Positions 1 through 9,892 of a stretch of 62,000 bases of DNA are shown here, in pieces. Both the position numbers and the translations under genes were made by a program. Source of the stretch: Zygnema cylindricum (Eukaryota; Streptophyta; Zygnematophyceae; Zygnematales; Zygnemataceae); NCBI GenBank assembly GCA_037447655.1, contig JBBHKE010001523.1, positions 1 through 62,000 of the forward strand, written 5' to 3'. Every line of letters begins with the position of its first letter. Within the stretch, counting starts at the first letter, position 1. Under the pieces are notes generated by a model that made no database searches, had not been told where the DNA came from, and worked only from the letters and a program-made list of their open reading frames with translations.

Positions 1-127
1 TTATGTTTTAAATTTTTGTTTTTGTTTTTTGTTCAAAAAAGAAAAGACAAGAAATAATAATGACTTTTGATTATTGTTTTTGATTCCGGTGGACCAAACT
101 TAAGAGAAGAAGCTGATGTTTTGTTTA

Positions 128-1261
128 CTATTTCGGAAGAAAAAATGAAATTCGTATTATGCTTTTTTCATCATATCCGACCAAGTATCCATGCTCTCCT
201 CTTCCTTCTAACTTCCACTTTGTTTTGTCATTATCCAAACTAAACACTTGACTTCCAAACACTCTAAAACTAGACAAATCTGGTTTTCTGCCGGTCCACC
301 ACTCATATGGAGTTTCATTTTTATTAGTTGAAGTTAGAATCCTATTTTTGATGAAGTTTGCATAATTCATAGCTTCCCCCAAAACCTCAAGCCTATCATC
401 TTATCAGTTAGCATACTCCTTGACATATCACCAAGTGTTCTATTTAGTCTTTCGGCTACTCCATTTTGCTCCGCATTATCGGAAAAACAATTTTCTCATG
501 ATCAATTCCTTCATTTATTAAAAACTCTTTAAACTCATTTGAGGTGTACTCCCCCCCATTATCACTTCTTACCTCTTTTATGGAGGTCTCATGAAGTTTC
601 TCACTCCAAACTTTATATTTCTTAAAGTACCGCAACACTTTTGACTTATGATTAATGAAATATACCTTAGTATATCTAGACCAGTCATCGGTGATGGTCA
701 GCATATACCTTTTCCCTCCGTGTGAGAGATATCTCGCCGGTCCCCACACATTTGTGTATACAAGCTTCCAGACCTTCTCTCTCCTATAAGTGGCAACCTT
801 TGGGAAAGGAAGTCTATGGATCTTCCCTTGTGCACAACCACTACAATCATCTACCATTTCAGATTCCTCAAACTTAATCTATCTAGATGCATATGTCCAA
901 GTCTCTTATGCCACAACATAATATCACTTACACAAAAGTAGAGGGCACCTTTCTTTTCATTGCAAAGTACAATTCTGAACATTCCATGGCTACCTTTTTC
1001 AGCTATGAAATAGACCTCACCATCAAAACTAACAATGAACCTTCATTTTTTAGTTATTTTGACAAAATCTCTCTTATCTAAGACAGCTGAAGAGATCAGA
1101 TTTTTGCTAAGCTGTGGTATATATAGCACATCTGAATGAGTAACAATAGAGACTTTCCCTTCAACTATGACCTTTAGATCCACTGATCCTACAAGGTTTG
1201 TAGTCACAACTCTATCATCCCCATATTCTATCCAGCTCCCCTCTCTAGCTCCCACACTTGT
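128..1261 (-). pseudogene. Degenerate Ty1/copia pol fragment (post-protease region to integrase)
   Basis: Minus-strand pieces align in order with the intact Copia polyprotein at 48389-52738. Positions 1043-1261 match the region after the protease (motif IEYGDDRVVTT, then VLYIPQLSKNL). Positions 850-1042 hold a frame-broken pre-integrase zinc region with WHKRLGH still readable. Positions 456-857 hold the integrase core (DDCSGCAQGK, TDDWSRY, RSDNGGEYTSNEF). Positions 128-382 hold the integrase C-terminal part (NYANFIKNR, FRVFGSQV). Several frame changes and the loss of RT, RNase H and gag make it non-functional. The left limit is uncertain because sequence left of 128 is too diverged to place. 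The right side joins directly to an LTR in the opposite orientation. Confidence 0.85.
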
Positions 1262-2183
1262 CGCAGTCACTGAAAGTTGGAGAGGGAGATAGAGCCGTGG
1301 TCGCCTATGCTATCCACACGGGGACAGACATTAGATTGGTAGATTTACCAAAATAGTAATTTACGGACCCGGGATTTGAACCTGGTACCTGCCGCCCGTC
1401 AGAGCCGCCGGTAGCCGGTAGCCTTAGCAAATTAGTCTAGGATCAAGGTTATACGATATAGGGTTTGATAATTAGATAAATACTCACACATAGGCTATTT
1501 TATTTAACACGATATCTAGATATAGATACAGTTCGTGTTGTAAGGCGTACGGAACATCCGAAACGGATACCGCGCACTTTGTTTCGAAGGCGAAACAAAT
1601 ATCGCGCAAGTATTTATGACGGCTACGATTGAAACCCGGTTTAATCGAACGGCCGCGAAGCATGCCGAGATCGCGGAATAGATTTTTGGCGGTTTGCAGT
1701 CAACATCACATCGATTGACACGTGGCAAAACCATATTGGTATACGACATCTCCGGGGATTTTAGGAATGAATCCAAAAATGACTTGTGTTGACTTATTGG
1801 CCATGTCGTATAATGGTCGTACAGAAAGTACACCTGCACCAGTACCTTTATGTATGATACAGTATTATGATTGGTGTCGTTCTTCAGTAGATAGAATTTT
1901 GGAGAGAGATAGGACTTAAAAAAAATTGATAGATTGGACCCTCTCTCCTAGGGAGCTTATCTACAAAAAGTCAACTTTGACCCTCCATAACTTACTACTG
2001 AGGGGAGCAAATTCAGAGAGTCTTTTTGCTATAGACTCAAGGGAGTCTTGCTTTCACAAGGTGAAGGTGGTCAGAGTTTTTGTCTGTGAAGGTGACAGTT
2101 ATACTTGCTGAAACACTAAGGACTCAGGGTTATCATAAAGACTTAGTGTGAGTTGCCTACTCTAAGGACCTATGGAGGTCTCA
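1262..2183 (+). mobile_element. Truncated Copia LTR in inverted orientation
   Basis: The reverse complement of this segment matches the LTR at 12343-13385 along nearly its whole length. Shared marks are GTCACTGAAAGTTGGAGAG near 1268, a GGTTCAAATCC-type box near 1378, and the end ..ATGGAGGTCTCA at 2183. About 130 bp of one LTR end is missing at the junction with the pol fragment. All other LTRs of this superfamily in the window face the other way, so this copy marks an inversion or an independent solo LTR. Confidence 0.7.
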
Positions 2184-2229
2184 GAGTTACAGTGTCATAG
2201 TTTAAGTACGTTTCAAATCCAATGAGTTC

Positions 2230-2387
2230 TTCGCTGCATTGACGGCTTAATAGTTAAGGCGTCCCGTTATATATAATCGGTGGGACCAAGGTTCCAATCC
2301 GGTTAAGGGCGATATTTTGGGAAAAATGCCCTCTACTTCAGTCTACCACCTTTCTCAATAGCGCGGCAGCCATAAAGTGTCTTTCGT

Positions 2388-2388
<1 letters not shown>
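2230..2388 (-). mobile_element. LTR-derived fragment with tRNA-like boxes
   Basis: The order of marks is the same as in the Copia LTRs read in the displayed direction: a TAGTTAAGGCG-like A box near 2251, GGTTCCAATCC near 2290, then GGCAGCCAT near 2365 and CT-rich sequence. It is probably a fragment of a related LTR. A tRNA-derived SINE is the alternative. Confidence 0.4.

Positions 2389-2444
<56 letters not shown>
2389..2444. repeat. (CT)n microsatellite
   Basis: Nearly pure CT dinucleotide run of about 55 bp with one TTT interruption. Confidence 0.95.
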
Positions 2445-2446
<2 letters not shown>

Positions 2447-3058
2447 TAGAGACTAAACTAAAATAGAGACAAAATATAAATTACCCTTTTCAACACTGTA
2501 TAGTTCTAAAAACCTAGTGTGGATAGGGTGCAGTTAATGAATAGTATCCAGGTGTACATAGTTGACGAGCTGTAGTATCGGATTGACTAGCAAGTAACTA
2601 GTTTAAATAGTGGGTAAATTTAGTGAAGAGGACACTCTTTTGCAAGTAGACTTTTGACAGCGAACATTCAATCTTGTAATCTCCTCCTGGTTAATAAAGC
2701 TCCAGCTTTCCCTTGTGTACACTGTGTAACCTTGCTGTTGCTACGAGTGCCTTGTTGTTGCTACGAGTGAATCTCTAGGAATATTTTGTTCTGCATCGAG
2801 GACGTGGTGTCTGGGTTACTCTTTTACAACATCATTAACATCCAATGTCATTCAAGTTTAATTTCCATACATCATTTTTAGTATCAAACTTCAAAATGAA
2901 AAACAAATAAACATACAATTCTATTGAATTTATCACGAATACAACTTACCCGACATAATTTGACAAACACTAAGTACAATTACCACACTAACCATCCAAA
3001 ACTATATAACAAAAAAGATAAGAAGTTAACACTAGTTCTATGAATTTATGCTAACCCC
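2445..3058. other. Non-coding stretch, probable LTR/3' UTR remnant
   Basis: No convincing gene. Positions 2640-2830 resemble the R/U5 end of an LTR: an AATAAA near 2693, a near-exact 20-bp tandem duplication around 2735-2770 (GTTGCTACGAGTG twice), and an end in TTTTACAACA near 2830. The rest is AT-rich sequence without recognisable features. Confidence 0.35.
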
Positions 3059-3072
3059 CATTCCCCACTTCG

Positions 3073-5958
3073 CTAATTAAACCACTTCTTTATGAAAGGA
3101 CTCAAAATCTTTGGTCTCCCATTCAGCGTCATCAAGGACTTCATCCTCCCGAGTGTCGCATCTTGAATGCCTCGGACAAAATCTCGTGTCACTGTAGAAG
3201 GAATTGGCACCTCGTCGCCTTCGAAATGGCATCGCCATTTCATGATGATGAGTTGTAAATCTGGAGTGAGCATTTTCTCCTCCCATTTCCCTTCTTTCAA
3301 CGACAATCCGCACTGGATCATAGCCTTCCGTTTGTAACCTATACCATTAATATCCTTCATTGCGTTGACTTCGTGAATTGAATCGCGAGCCATCTTAAGG
3401 AAGAAAGCCTTTCCGGGCTCGAGTAGCTTCCCAGACCAACCCTTGCCACTCAGATGCGACCACTCATGCTTCTCTATCCAATCCGGGAATACGGTTTTAT
3501 CATTCTATCCTTTGGGGCCGGTTCCATAGCAAACTCCTACAATCATAAAAATCAAGGATAGGGGGAGGGGGTGAGTTACATGGGGGAGAGAGAAAGTGGG
3601 AGAGGGAGAGGAGGCCGAGACGGGGGGGAGAGGGAGAGATGGTGGTAGGGGCAGGGATGAGGAGAAGCATTAAAACCAATAGGAAATGATAAAACATATA
3701 TTCGTAGAGGAATACGTAAATAATAGGGAAAATAATGAAGATGAACATAATGCCAATGATTAAAATTGAATGAAACTTACCTAGTACATCGTCAGAAGGC
3801 CCTTTATCGGGTAATTTTGACCCAGTTTTGAATATTATCATCGTTGCGTCGTTTGTGCGTCACTCCTCCCGTGAGTTGAATATCAATGTCACGGACTCTC
3901 CACCGCCCGCATCGTCGACGTACCTGACGACCTCGTTGCATCAAAAGCCTAGTTTTCTTGTTGTCCGTATTTACAATTAAATGGGTCTCGTCCATATTCT
4001 CCACCAAATCCTCGTTAAAACGACCTATTATCCACCAAAACTGAAAAAAGAAACAAAAGAAAACAAAACATCAGTAAGTATAATGAAAGGGGAAACAAAA
4101 AAACAACTTTATATGACAAAAATCAACAAATTATAGGAAAATACGAAGCTTACCCGAGAGAAATACCCTATTAAATACGCCCATGTGACACGCCACGGAT
4201 CTCTCAATGTATTCCTCCTTCTCCGGACTTAATTGTAGTTTGCCCTTTTGGGCTCGGGCGACAATGCTATGTTTTTCGAAAAAACGTTGAATCCAACACC
4301 GAGTGATTCTTGGCTTGATCTCTTCACCTTTGTCGTCGATAAATTCCGCGGATCCCTCCTTCATTTCGGCAATGATATGATTTGCCATTTTTCCCACAAT
4401 GACAGTGGACATTTTCATCCCCGCCTTTTAAAATCGGTAGAATTCGTCCACTAAGTCCATGTGAACTTTCACCACCCATGGTAACTCTTTCCTACCCCTT
4501 CCCGGTAACGCCTTCATTACCGCAACGCTTCTCTTTCCAAAACCCGAAGAAGATAAGGTGAGAGTAGTTTCCCTTATCCCTTTAAGTACTGCCACTGTTT
4601 CTACCCACCACCGCATTGCCTTCTGGTTCTCTGCAATTGGAGTAAGGAAAGAAAAAAAATGTTTTTTTGAATATATTAAAGATTGAAAACTGAATTAGCG
4701 ATGACAGATTGTCGTCGCCTAATTCAGAAACGATAGCTTCTCGTCGCTTAAATAAGCGACGACAATTTGTCGTCGCCTATTCAGCAACGAGCAACTGTCC
4801 TCATTGAATTAGGCAATCAAGTGTAAAACATAACTATGAGAGAATTATGTTTCAGCGACGAGCGGAATTCGTCGGCGGTTTACGGATAAAGCGCTATCGT
4901 CGCTATATTCAACATACAGGAAAAACAAATTAAAAAAAAATTGTGAGTGGGTGGGTTATCAATGACAAGAGAAGGAGAGAAGGATAAACAAATAATTTTG
5001 GAAATCACAAACATACCGATTACCGCAAATTTTTTTGAGACAACTCCTGTGTGAGCCTCGTCACTTGTTCTTAGTGGGTGGCCTATTGGTTGGTGAGTGC
5101 CTCGATTATTCGTGGCCAATCCTCTTGTGTCAGTGGTGGAGGGGGGGAAATTGGATGCCGAACCTTTGGGATTTTGCATTGACGGGGTCGCCTCACTCAA
5201 AGATTTCGGAACTTATGTAGAACCGAGGTACGAGGCGTTAGGAGAGCCATTACCTTGGGAGTTATTCGACAATACATAAAAACGGTGTATAGTTGGGGGT
5301 CCCACGGATGGTGAAGCTGCAATAACTTGGGAACATTCACTTGAAAACCACGGTTTTCGTGAACAATCCACGTATGCCAAGGATTCGCCGGATCAAATTG
5401 CCGCATGTGGGCAAACTTCGAGCCTCGGTTGTCACCTGCGATGAAAAGCCACGTCGGATAGGCAGGAACATCCCAGGGGATGTCAAGAATTTCCGGACGG
5501 GGATTTTCCCTTGATTTTAGGGAGCGAGGTTCACCAAACCTCCAATGTTTTGGCCATTTGGCAATTGGAATGTAATGCTCGGCCCGAGGCACAAAACTAT
5601 CTATTTCCTCCTCTCCCGTGGGAGGAGGAAAAAACCAATCCGGATCCTCAACTCGGTATGGAGCTTGAGGATTCGGATTACCCAATACAATGCCTCTTTC
5701 CCTATTCGGTGTGGGAGGCGCCTCGAACACGTCGTCATGATCCCCGTATTCATCCTCTCGTTGTCGTCCCTCGCTATCCGGACTTTGCTCGTCCTCGGTG
5801 GCGGGCTCACCCACATCCTTCCATACGAAAATATCTGTGGGATGTCCTACCTCGGCGTTATGCTTCTCATCCGGTAGTTCCTCCCCATCCACAATGTTGT
5901 CGTCGCTAGAAGAAATTGAGGGGACGTAATCCTCGTCGCTCCAATGACTAACTCTCAT
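3073..5958 (-). pseudogene. DDE transposon gene, copy 1 (multi-exon, degenerate)
   Basis: Segments occur on the minus strand in gene order. An acidic 253-codon N-terminal exon (5958-5197) begins MRVSHWSDED and includes a KWPKHWRFGEP motif. Then come 4616-4428, a helix-turn-helix-like segment at 4418-4131 (WIQRFFEKHSIVARAQKGK), and the first catalytic motif NMDETHLIVNTD near 4000. A splice donor GTAAGTTTC lies near 3778, followed by a CT-rich intron (about 3778-3530) and a C-terminal exon (about 3500-3073, CHFEGDEVP). Compared with copy 2 at 44.4-47.3 kb, the stretch carrying the second and third catalytic aspartates is missing between VFPDWI and EKHEWS, and two in-frame stops follow DETH. The family looks like a pogo/mariner-type DDE transposase; the superfamily call is inference. 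Confidence 0.7.
4697..4880. repeat. Cluster of quasi-palindromic GCGACGAC..GTCGTCGC motifs
   Basis: Five or so variants of a palindromic word sit inside copy 1 of the DDE transposon. The best is GCGACGACAATTTGTCGTCGC near 4753, with others near 4697, 4734, 4784 and 4856. Similar words lie inside and downstream of copy 2 (45229-45345 and 54356-54930), so they belong to the element. They may be transposase-binding subterminal repeats. Confidence 0.6.
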
Positions 5959-6292
5959 TTTTTCCTAACTTTATTTCCCTCCTCCTCTCTAAATTTTTTC
6001 GTGCCTCACTCCCTCCCCTCTCCTCCCTCTCATGAAAAACGTTATTTTACCTTTTTATCCTTCTCCTCCTCTCTACTCCTCCCTCCGCATCACTTCCCTC
6101 CCCCTCCTCAACCGTCGCCTCTTTTGCCATTCCTTCCTCACCTAATGCCGCCTCCCCCCCCCCCCTCCCCACTCAATATATTCTCTTCCTCTCCCCACCT
6201 CACCTTCATCCTCCTCCTCCCTCTCATCAAAAGCCCTAATTATCATTTTTATCCTCCTCCTCTCTACTCCTCCCCCCGCCTCACTTCCCTCC
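5944..6292. repeat. CT/CCTCC-rich low-complexity tract
   Basis: Polypyrimidine sequence made of CCTCCTC, CTCCCC and TTCCT runs upstream (in minus sense) of the first transposon exon. The plus-strand open frame through it is low-complexity and not a gene. Confidence 0.8.
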
Positions 6293-6293
6293 T

Positions 6294-7299
6294 CGCATTT
6301 CTGTGTCCTCCATTGGACTACATAATTTAGGAAGCCTCTAGATAGTTTTTAACTAACCCACTTTCAATGGCAACCAGTGCTGCCCAAACAAACAATTTGA
6401 CAATCTAACTGCACCCTTGTGCAGCCTGGGTTCCCGTGATTCCGTAGGAAAAAGAATATTTGAAAACGCCCAACCAGGCGATTAGTTATAGGGTGGCAAA
6501 GATGCCAATATATACAAACTCTCAAAGAGAGAGAAGACCATCTACCAGATTTTTTTAAGTCCTAGCTCCCTCTCACAACCCCTATCTACTGACTGTACGA
6601 ACCAATCAAAACAGTGTACAATACAAGAAAGTACTACTGCCGATGTACTTTTTGTACGACCTTTGTACGACAAGGCCATTTAGCGGACGAGTGTCCACTT
6701 TACACTCGTTCGTACGTTCCTTGGAATTCCCGTGACCGAATGTTACCTCTCCACATGGGGCCAGGTCATGCCACGTCACAAAATGACAAAGTGACCATTT
6801 AGGGATCTCGGCGATGATGTGCGCCGTGAGATAGAATTTAGTATTTGATCTCAACCGTCGAAACAAATGTCTGATTAATTTGTTTCGTGCGGAATCATAT
6901 CCGTATTGTATTCAACTCGTTCTATGTATCTATGTTTGTGTTGTCGTTAATCGGAATAGCTACCATAACACTGTTTAAATATTTATCAAACCATATGTAC
7001 TCTAGCGAACTTCTACAACAGACTGGTTAGAGCAAACGGCTACGCCATGCTCTACCGGTCGGAGGTTCTAGTCTTGCCGGATTGAACCTTTTGTTGAGAG
7101 TGACTTAGGTGACTCTTGTACTGCACAGGTGGAGCTGAGGCAGCCATGGCTCCACTACTCTCCCTCTCTTTCAGTGACTACAACAACTATAGGGGATGGA
7201 GAGAGATAGGTGGAGGTTGACTGCTTTTGCTCTATTTTCTATTCATTTATTTATACCTAGAAAATATTTATATTAAATCCTTTTTAGTTATTTTCAACA
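6294..7299 (-). mobile_element. Copia 3' LTR (copy 3)
   Basis: About 1.0 kb, homologous to the LTRs of the intact Copia. It begins near TTTCTGTGTCCTCCATTGG and ends TTTTCAACA at 7299. It is followed by the polypurine tract (minus sense AAAATTAAGGGAG, 7300-7312) and the RNase H end of the coding region. A tRNA-like box pair lies near 7024-7085. Confidence 0.85.
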
Positions 7300-7312
7300 C
7301 TCCCTTAATTTT

Positions 7313-7816
7313 CTAGTCTAGTTTTAATTTTTCTTTCAACCCACATTTTTCCCTACAATATTTTAATTTGGGAGAGGGCACAGGTTTGGCCATCATGTCA
7401 GCCACCATTTCTTCATCAGGTCTATACACAAGATTCAAAATTTTATTTTCAACTTTTTCTCTTACGAAGCTCAATCTTATGTCCATATGTTTAGCTTTGA
7501 AATGATGTTTTGGATTGGCTACAATTGCAATTGCAGCTTGATTATCACAAAAGACTGCATGCACTCCCTCCTTCATATACCCTAGTTCTTCTAGCAATGA
7601 CTTGACCCACATCAAATTTTTCACAGCAGAACAAGAGGCCATATACTCAGCCTCCATAGTAGACTGAGCAACCACCTTTTGTTGCTTGCTGCTCCAAGAA
7701 CAAGCACCTTCCCCCACATACAACACATACCTAGAAGTGCATCTTCTCATAGTTGCATCCCCATAACTGACATCACTCCAAGTAGTGATATCAGTGTGCT
7801 CCCCTCCCAAATACAA
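7313..7816 (-). pseudogene. Copia RNase H C-terminal fragment
   Basis: A 167-codon open stretch reaches the normal polyprotein stop (..EKLKLD) and carries the RNase H motifs SDVSYGD, STMEAEY and FCDNQAAI, about 90 percent like the intact element. The rest of the polyprotein is missing: sequence right of about 7830 is unrelated, so only LTR plus RNase H remain of this copy. Confidence 0.9.
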
Positions 7817-7838
7817 CCATAATCGCCGATCCTCAATA

Positions 7839-8370
7839 TGGTATCTGAGCTAGGGGGGCGTTGGCAAGCCACACGAGATGGAGTAGATCGTGAGGGGGCG
7901 TGTTTGAGAAATGTCCAATTCGGACTCCACATGTGTGTATCGCTGTAAATGTTGGTTGCGCCAGTGTGCCGTTCATTTCCGTAAATTCGGTTTCACGCGC
8001 TTGCTTGAACAATCGGTCGGGTAGCCTATGTAAAAGGTATATATATGTTAAAGGTCATTTTTGCGTCATTTCACTTTTTGGCTTTTTGTCACATTCGGTC
8101 CTGTCCGTACTTGTCATTACATGCGTCGGTCGAGTCTTGCCGCCCTATGTTCAAGTCCTTTGAGCGACGGTCTCTCTTATTATCCTACATATATTTATTT
8201 CTCCTTGTTGTGATTCTCTTTTGTATTTTGTTTGTGTCGTAGTACTTTTTGTCGCTTGACTCTACGTTGTTACTTTAGGTCTTAATTAATTTTGTACATT
8301 GTCGCCCAAAAGTCAATCCTTAGACTCTAGACTACATACGTTAGAATGTAGACTACATAAACCTACAGAA
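7839..8370 (+). mobile_element. Remnant of a second Copia family: PBS, PPT and LTR
   Basis: TGGTATCTGAGCT (7839-7851) differs by one base from the usual plant tRNA-iMet 3'-end primer site. Only about 40 bp later comes a purine tract TGAGGGGGCG and a likely LTR start TGTTTGAGAAATGTCC at 7901. The LTR probably runs to about 8370, where its end is not clear. PBS and PPT so close together suggest loss of the whole interior. Support is by motif only. Confidence 0.4.
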
Positions 8371-8385
8371 AAAGATACAAAATAG

Positions 8386-8861
8386 TTGGCAATAGCTACA
8401 TGGAAACAAAAGGATGAGGATGCGCACGCTCGCCTAGTGATGTCACTTACTACCGAGCGCACTCGTCTTATTCGTGGCGCCTCCTCTTCCGCCGAGGCTT
8501 GGAGTCGTCTTCAAGCTGCTTACATTCAAACCGGATGGGCCGCTCGCCGAATTCAAAAACGAGCGTTTTTTAATTCAATGAAAAAGCTGACGAATCCATG
8601 CAAGTTTGGATTACCACAATCGAATTGTCAACCGTAAAGTGCACCATCATAGGCGTGCATCTTTCGGACGAGGACCTCTCTTCTACCCATTTGGGAGGAC
8701 TCCGTGAAACCTTTTCCCCTTTCATTTCCTCGTTTGACAATCTAGACCAATCCATTCCATTTCACTCCCTTTGTACAAAACTTTTGCATGAAGAGACAAA
8801 ACTTCTCTTTTTTTTTGCTCCAAATCTCTCTCATGCAAATGCTTTTATTGCTGAAAATTAG
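8386..8861 (+). pseudogene. Degenerate Copia gag (UBN2-type), plus strand
   Basis: Two overlapping frames (8386-8637 and 8598-8861) together give the pattern of plant Copia Gag: A-rich helix with DEDAHARLVMSLT, SAEAWSRLQAAY, then LSDEDLSSTHLGGL, FSPFISSFDN and LLHEETKL. A frameshift lies near 8600. It differs in family and strand from the other Copia copies. The next Copia LTR (8871) starts just after it. Confidence 0.65.
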
Positions 8862-8870
8862 AAAACTAAC

Positions 8871-9879
8871 TGCAATTATGTGTCCTACGTTGGACTACAG
8901 AATTCAGGAAGCCTCTAGATAGTTTTAAACTAACCCATTTTCAATGGCAACCACTGCTCCCCAAGCAAACAAGTTGACAATCTTACTGCACCCTTGTGCA
9001 GCCTGGACTCCCCTGAGTTCGTAGGAAAAATAATCTTTGAAAACGCCCAGCAATTAGTTATAGGGTGGCAAAGATGCCAATATATACAAACTCTCAAAGA
9101 GAGAGAAGACCATCTACCAAATTTTTTTCTAAGTCCTAGCTCCCTCTCACAACCCCTATATACTGACTGTACCAACCAATCAGAACACTGTATAGTACAA
9201 GAAAGTACTATTGCCGATGTACTTTTTGTACGGCCTTTGTAGGACAAGGCCATTAAGCGGACGCGTGACCACTTTTCACTCGTCCGTACGTTCCTCGGAA
9301 ATCCCGCGACCGAATGTTATCTCTCCACGTGGCGCCAGGTCATGCCACGTCACAAAATGCCAAAGTGACCATTCCGGGATCACGGCGATGATGTGCGCCG
9401 TTGGATAGAATTTAGTATTTGATCTCAACTGTCAAAACAAATGTCTGATTCATTTGTTTCGTGCGGAATCATATTCGTACTGTATTTAACTCGTCCTATG
9501 TATCTATGTTTGTATTTCCGTTAATCAGAATAGCTACCGTAACACTGTTTAAATATTTATCAAACCCTATATACTCCAGCGAACTTCTACAACAGACTGG
9601 TTAGAGCAAACGGCTATGCCATGCTCTACCGGACAGAGGTTCGAGTCCTCCCGGACTCAACCTTTTGTTGAGAGTGACTTAGGTCACTCTTCTACTGCAC
9701 AGGTGGAGCTGAGGTAGCCATGGCTCCACCACTCTCTCTCTCTCTCTCCTTTAGTGACTGCAACAAGTATGGGGGATGGAGAGAGATAGGTGGAGGCTGA
9801 CTGCTTTCGCTCTCTTTTCTATTCATCTATTTAGACCTAGAAAATACTTATATTAAATCCTTTTTAGTTATTTTCAACA
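8871..9879 (-). mobile_element. Copia 3' LTR (copy 2)
   Basis: 1009 bp, TG..CA in either sense. It starts TGCAATTATGTGTCC and ends TTTTCAACA. The following 13 bp (minus sense AAAATAAGAGGAG) is the polypurine tract. A tRNA-like segment with GGTTCGAGTCC near 9644 lies inside it. Confidence 0.88.
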
Positions 9880-9892
9880 CTCCTCTTATTTT

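Noticed and set aside
3500-3841. 113-codon minus frame MIIFKTGSK..
   Set aside because: Only its first 25 codons are transposase exon; the rest reads through the CT-rich intron.
5511-5909. Plus-strand frames of 110-132 codons
   Set aside because: Shadows of the minus-strand N-terminal exon, which is supported by its homologue in copy 2.
5944-6330. 128-codon Pro/Ser/Phe-rich frame
   Set aside because: Low-complexity CCTCC sequence; artefact.
9594-9660. A true tRNA gene in the LTR
   Set aside because: A- and B-box words are present, but there is no clean acceptor stem or anticodon arm; reported only as tRNA-like.
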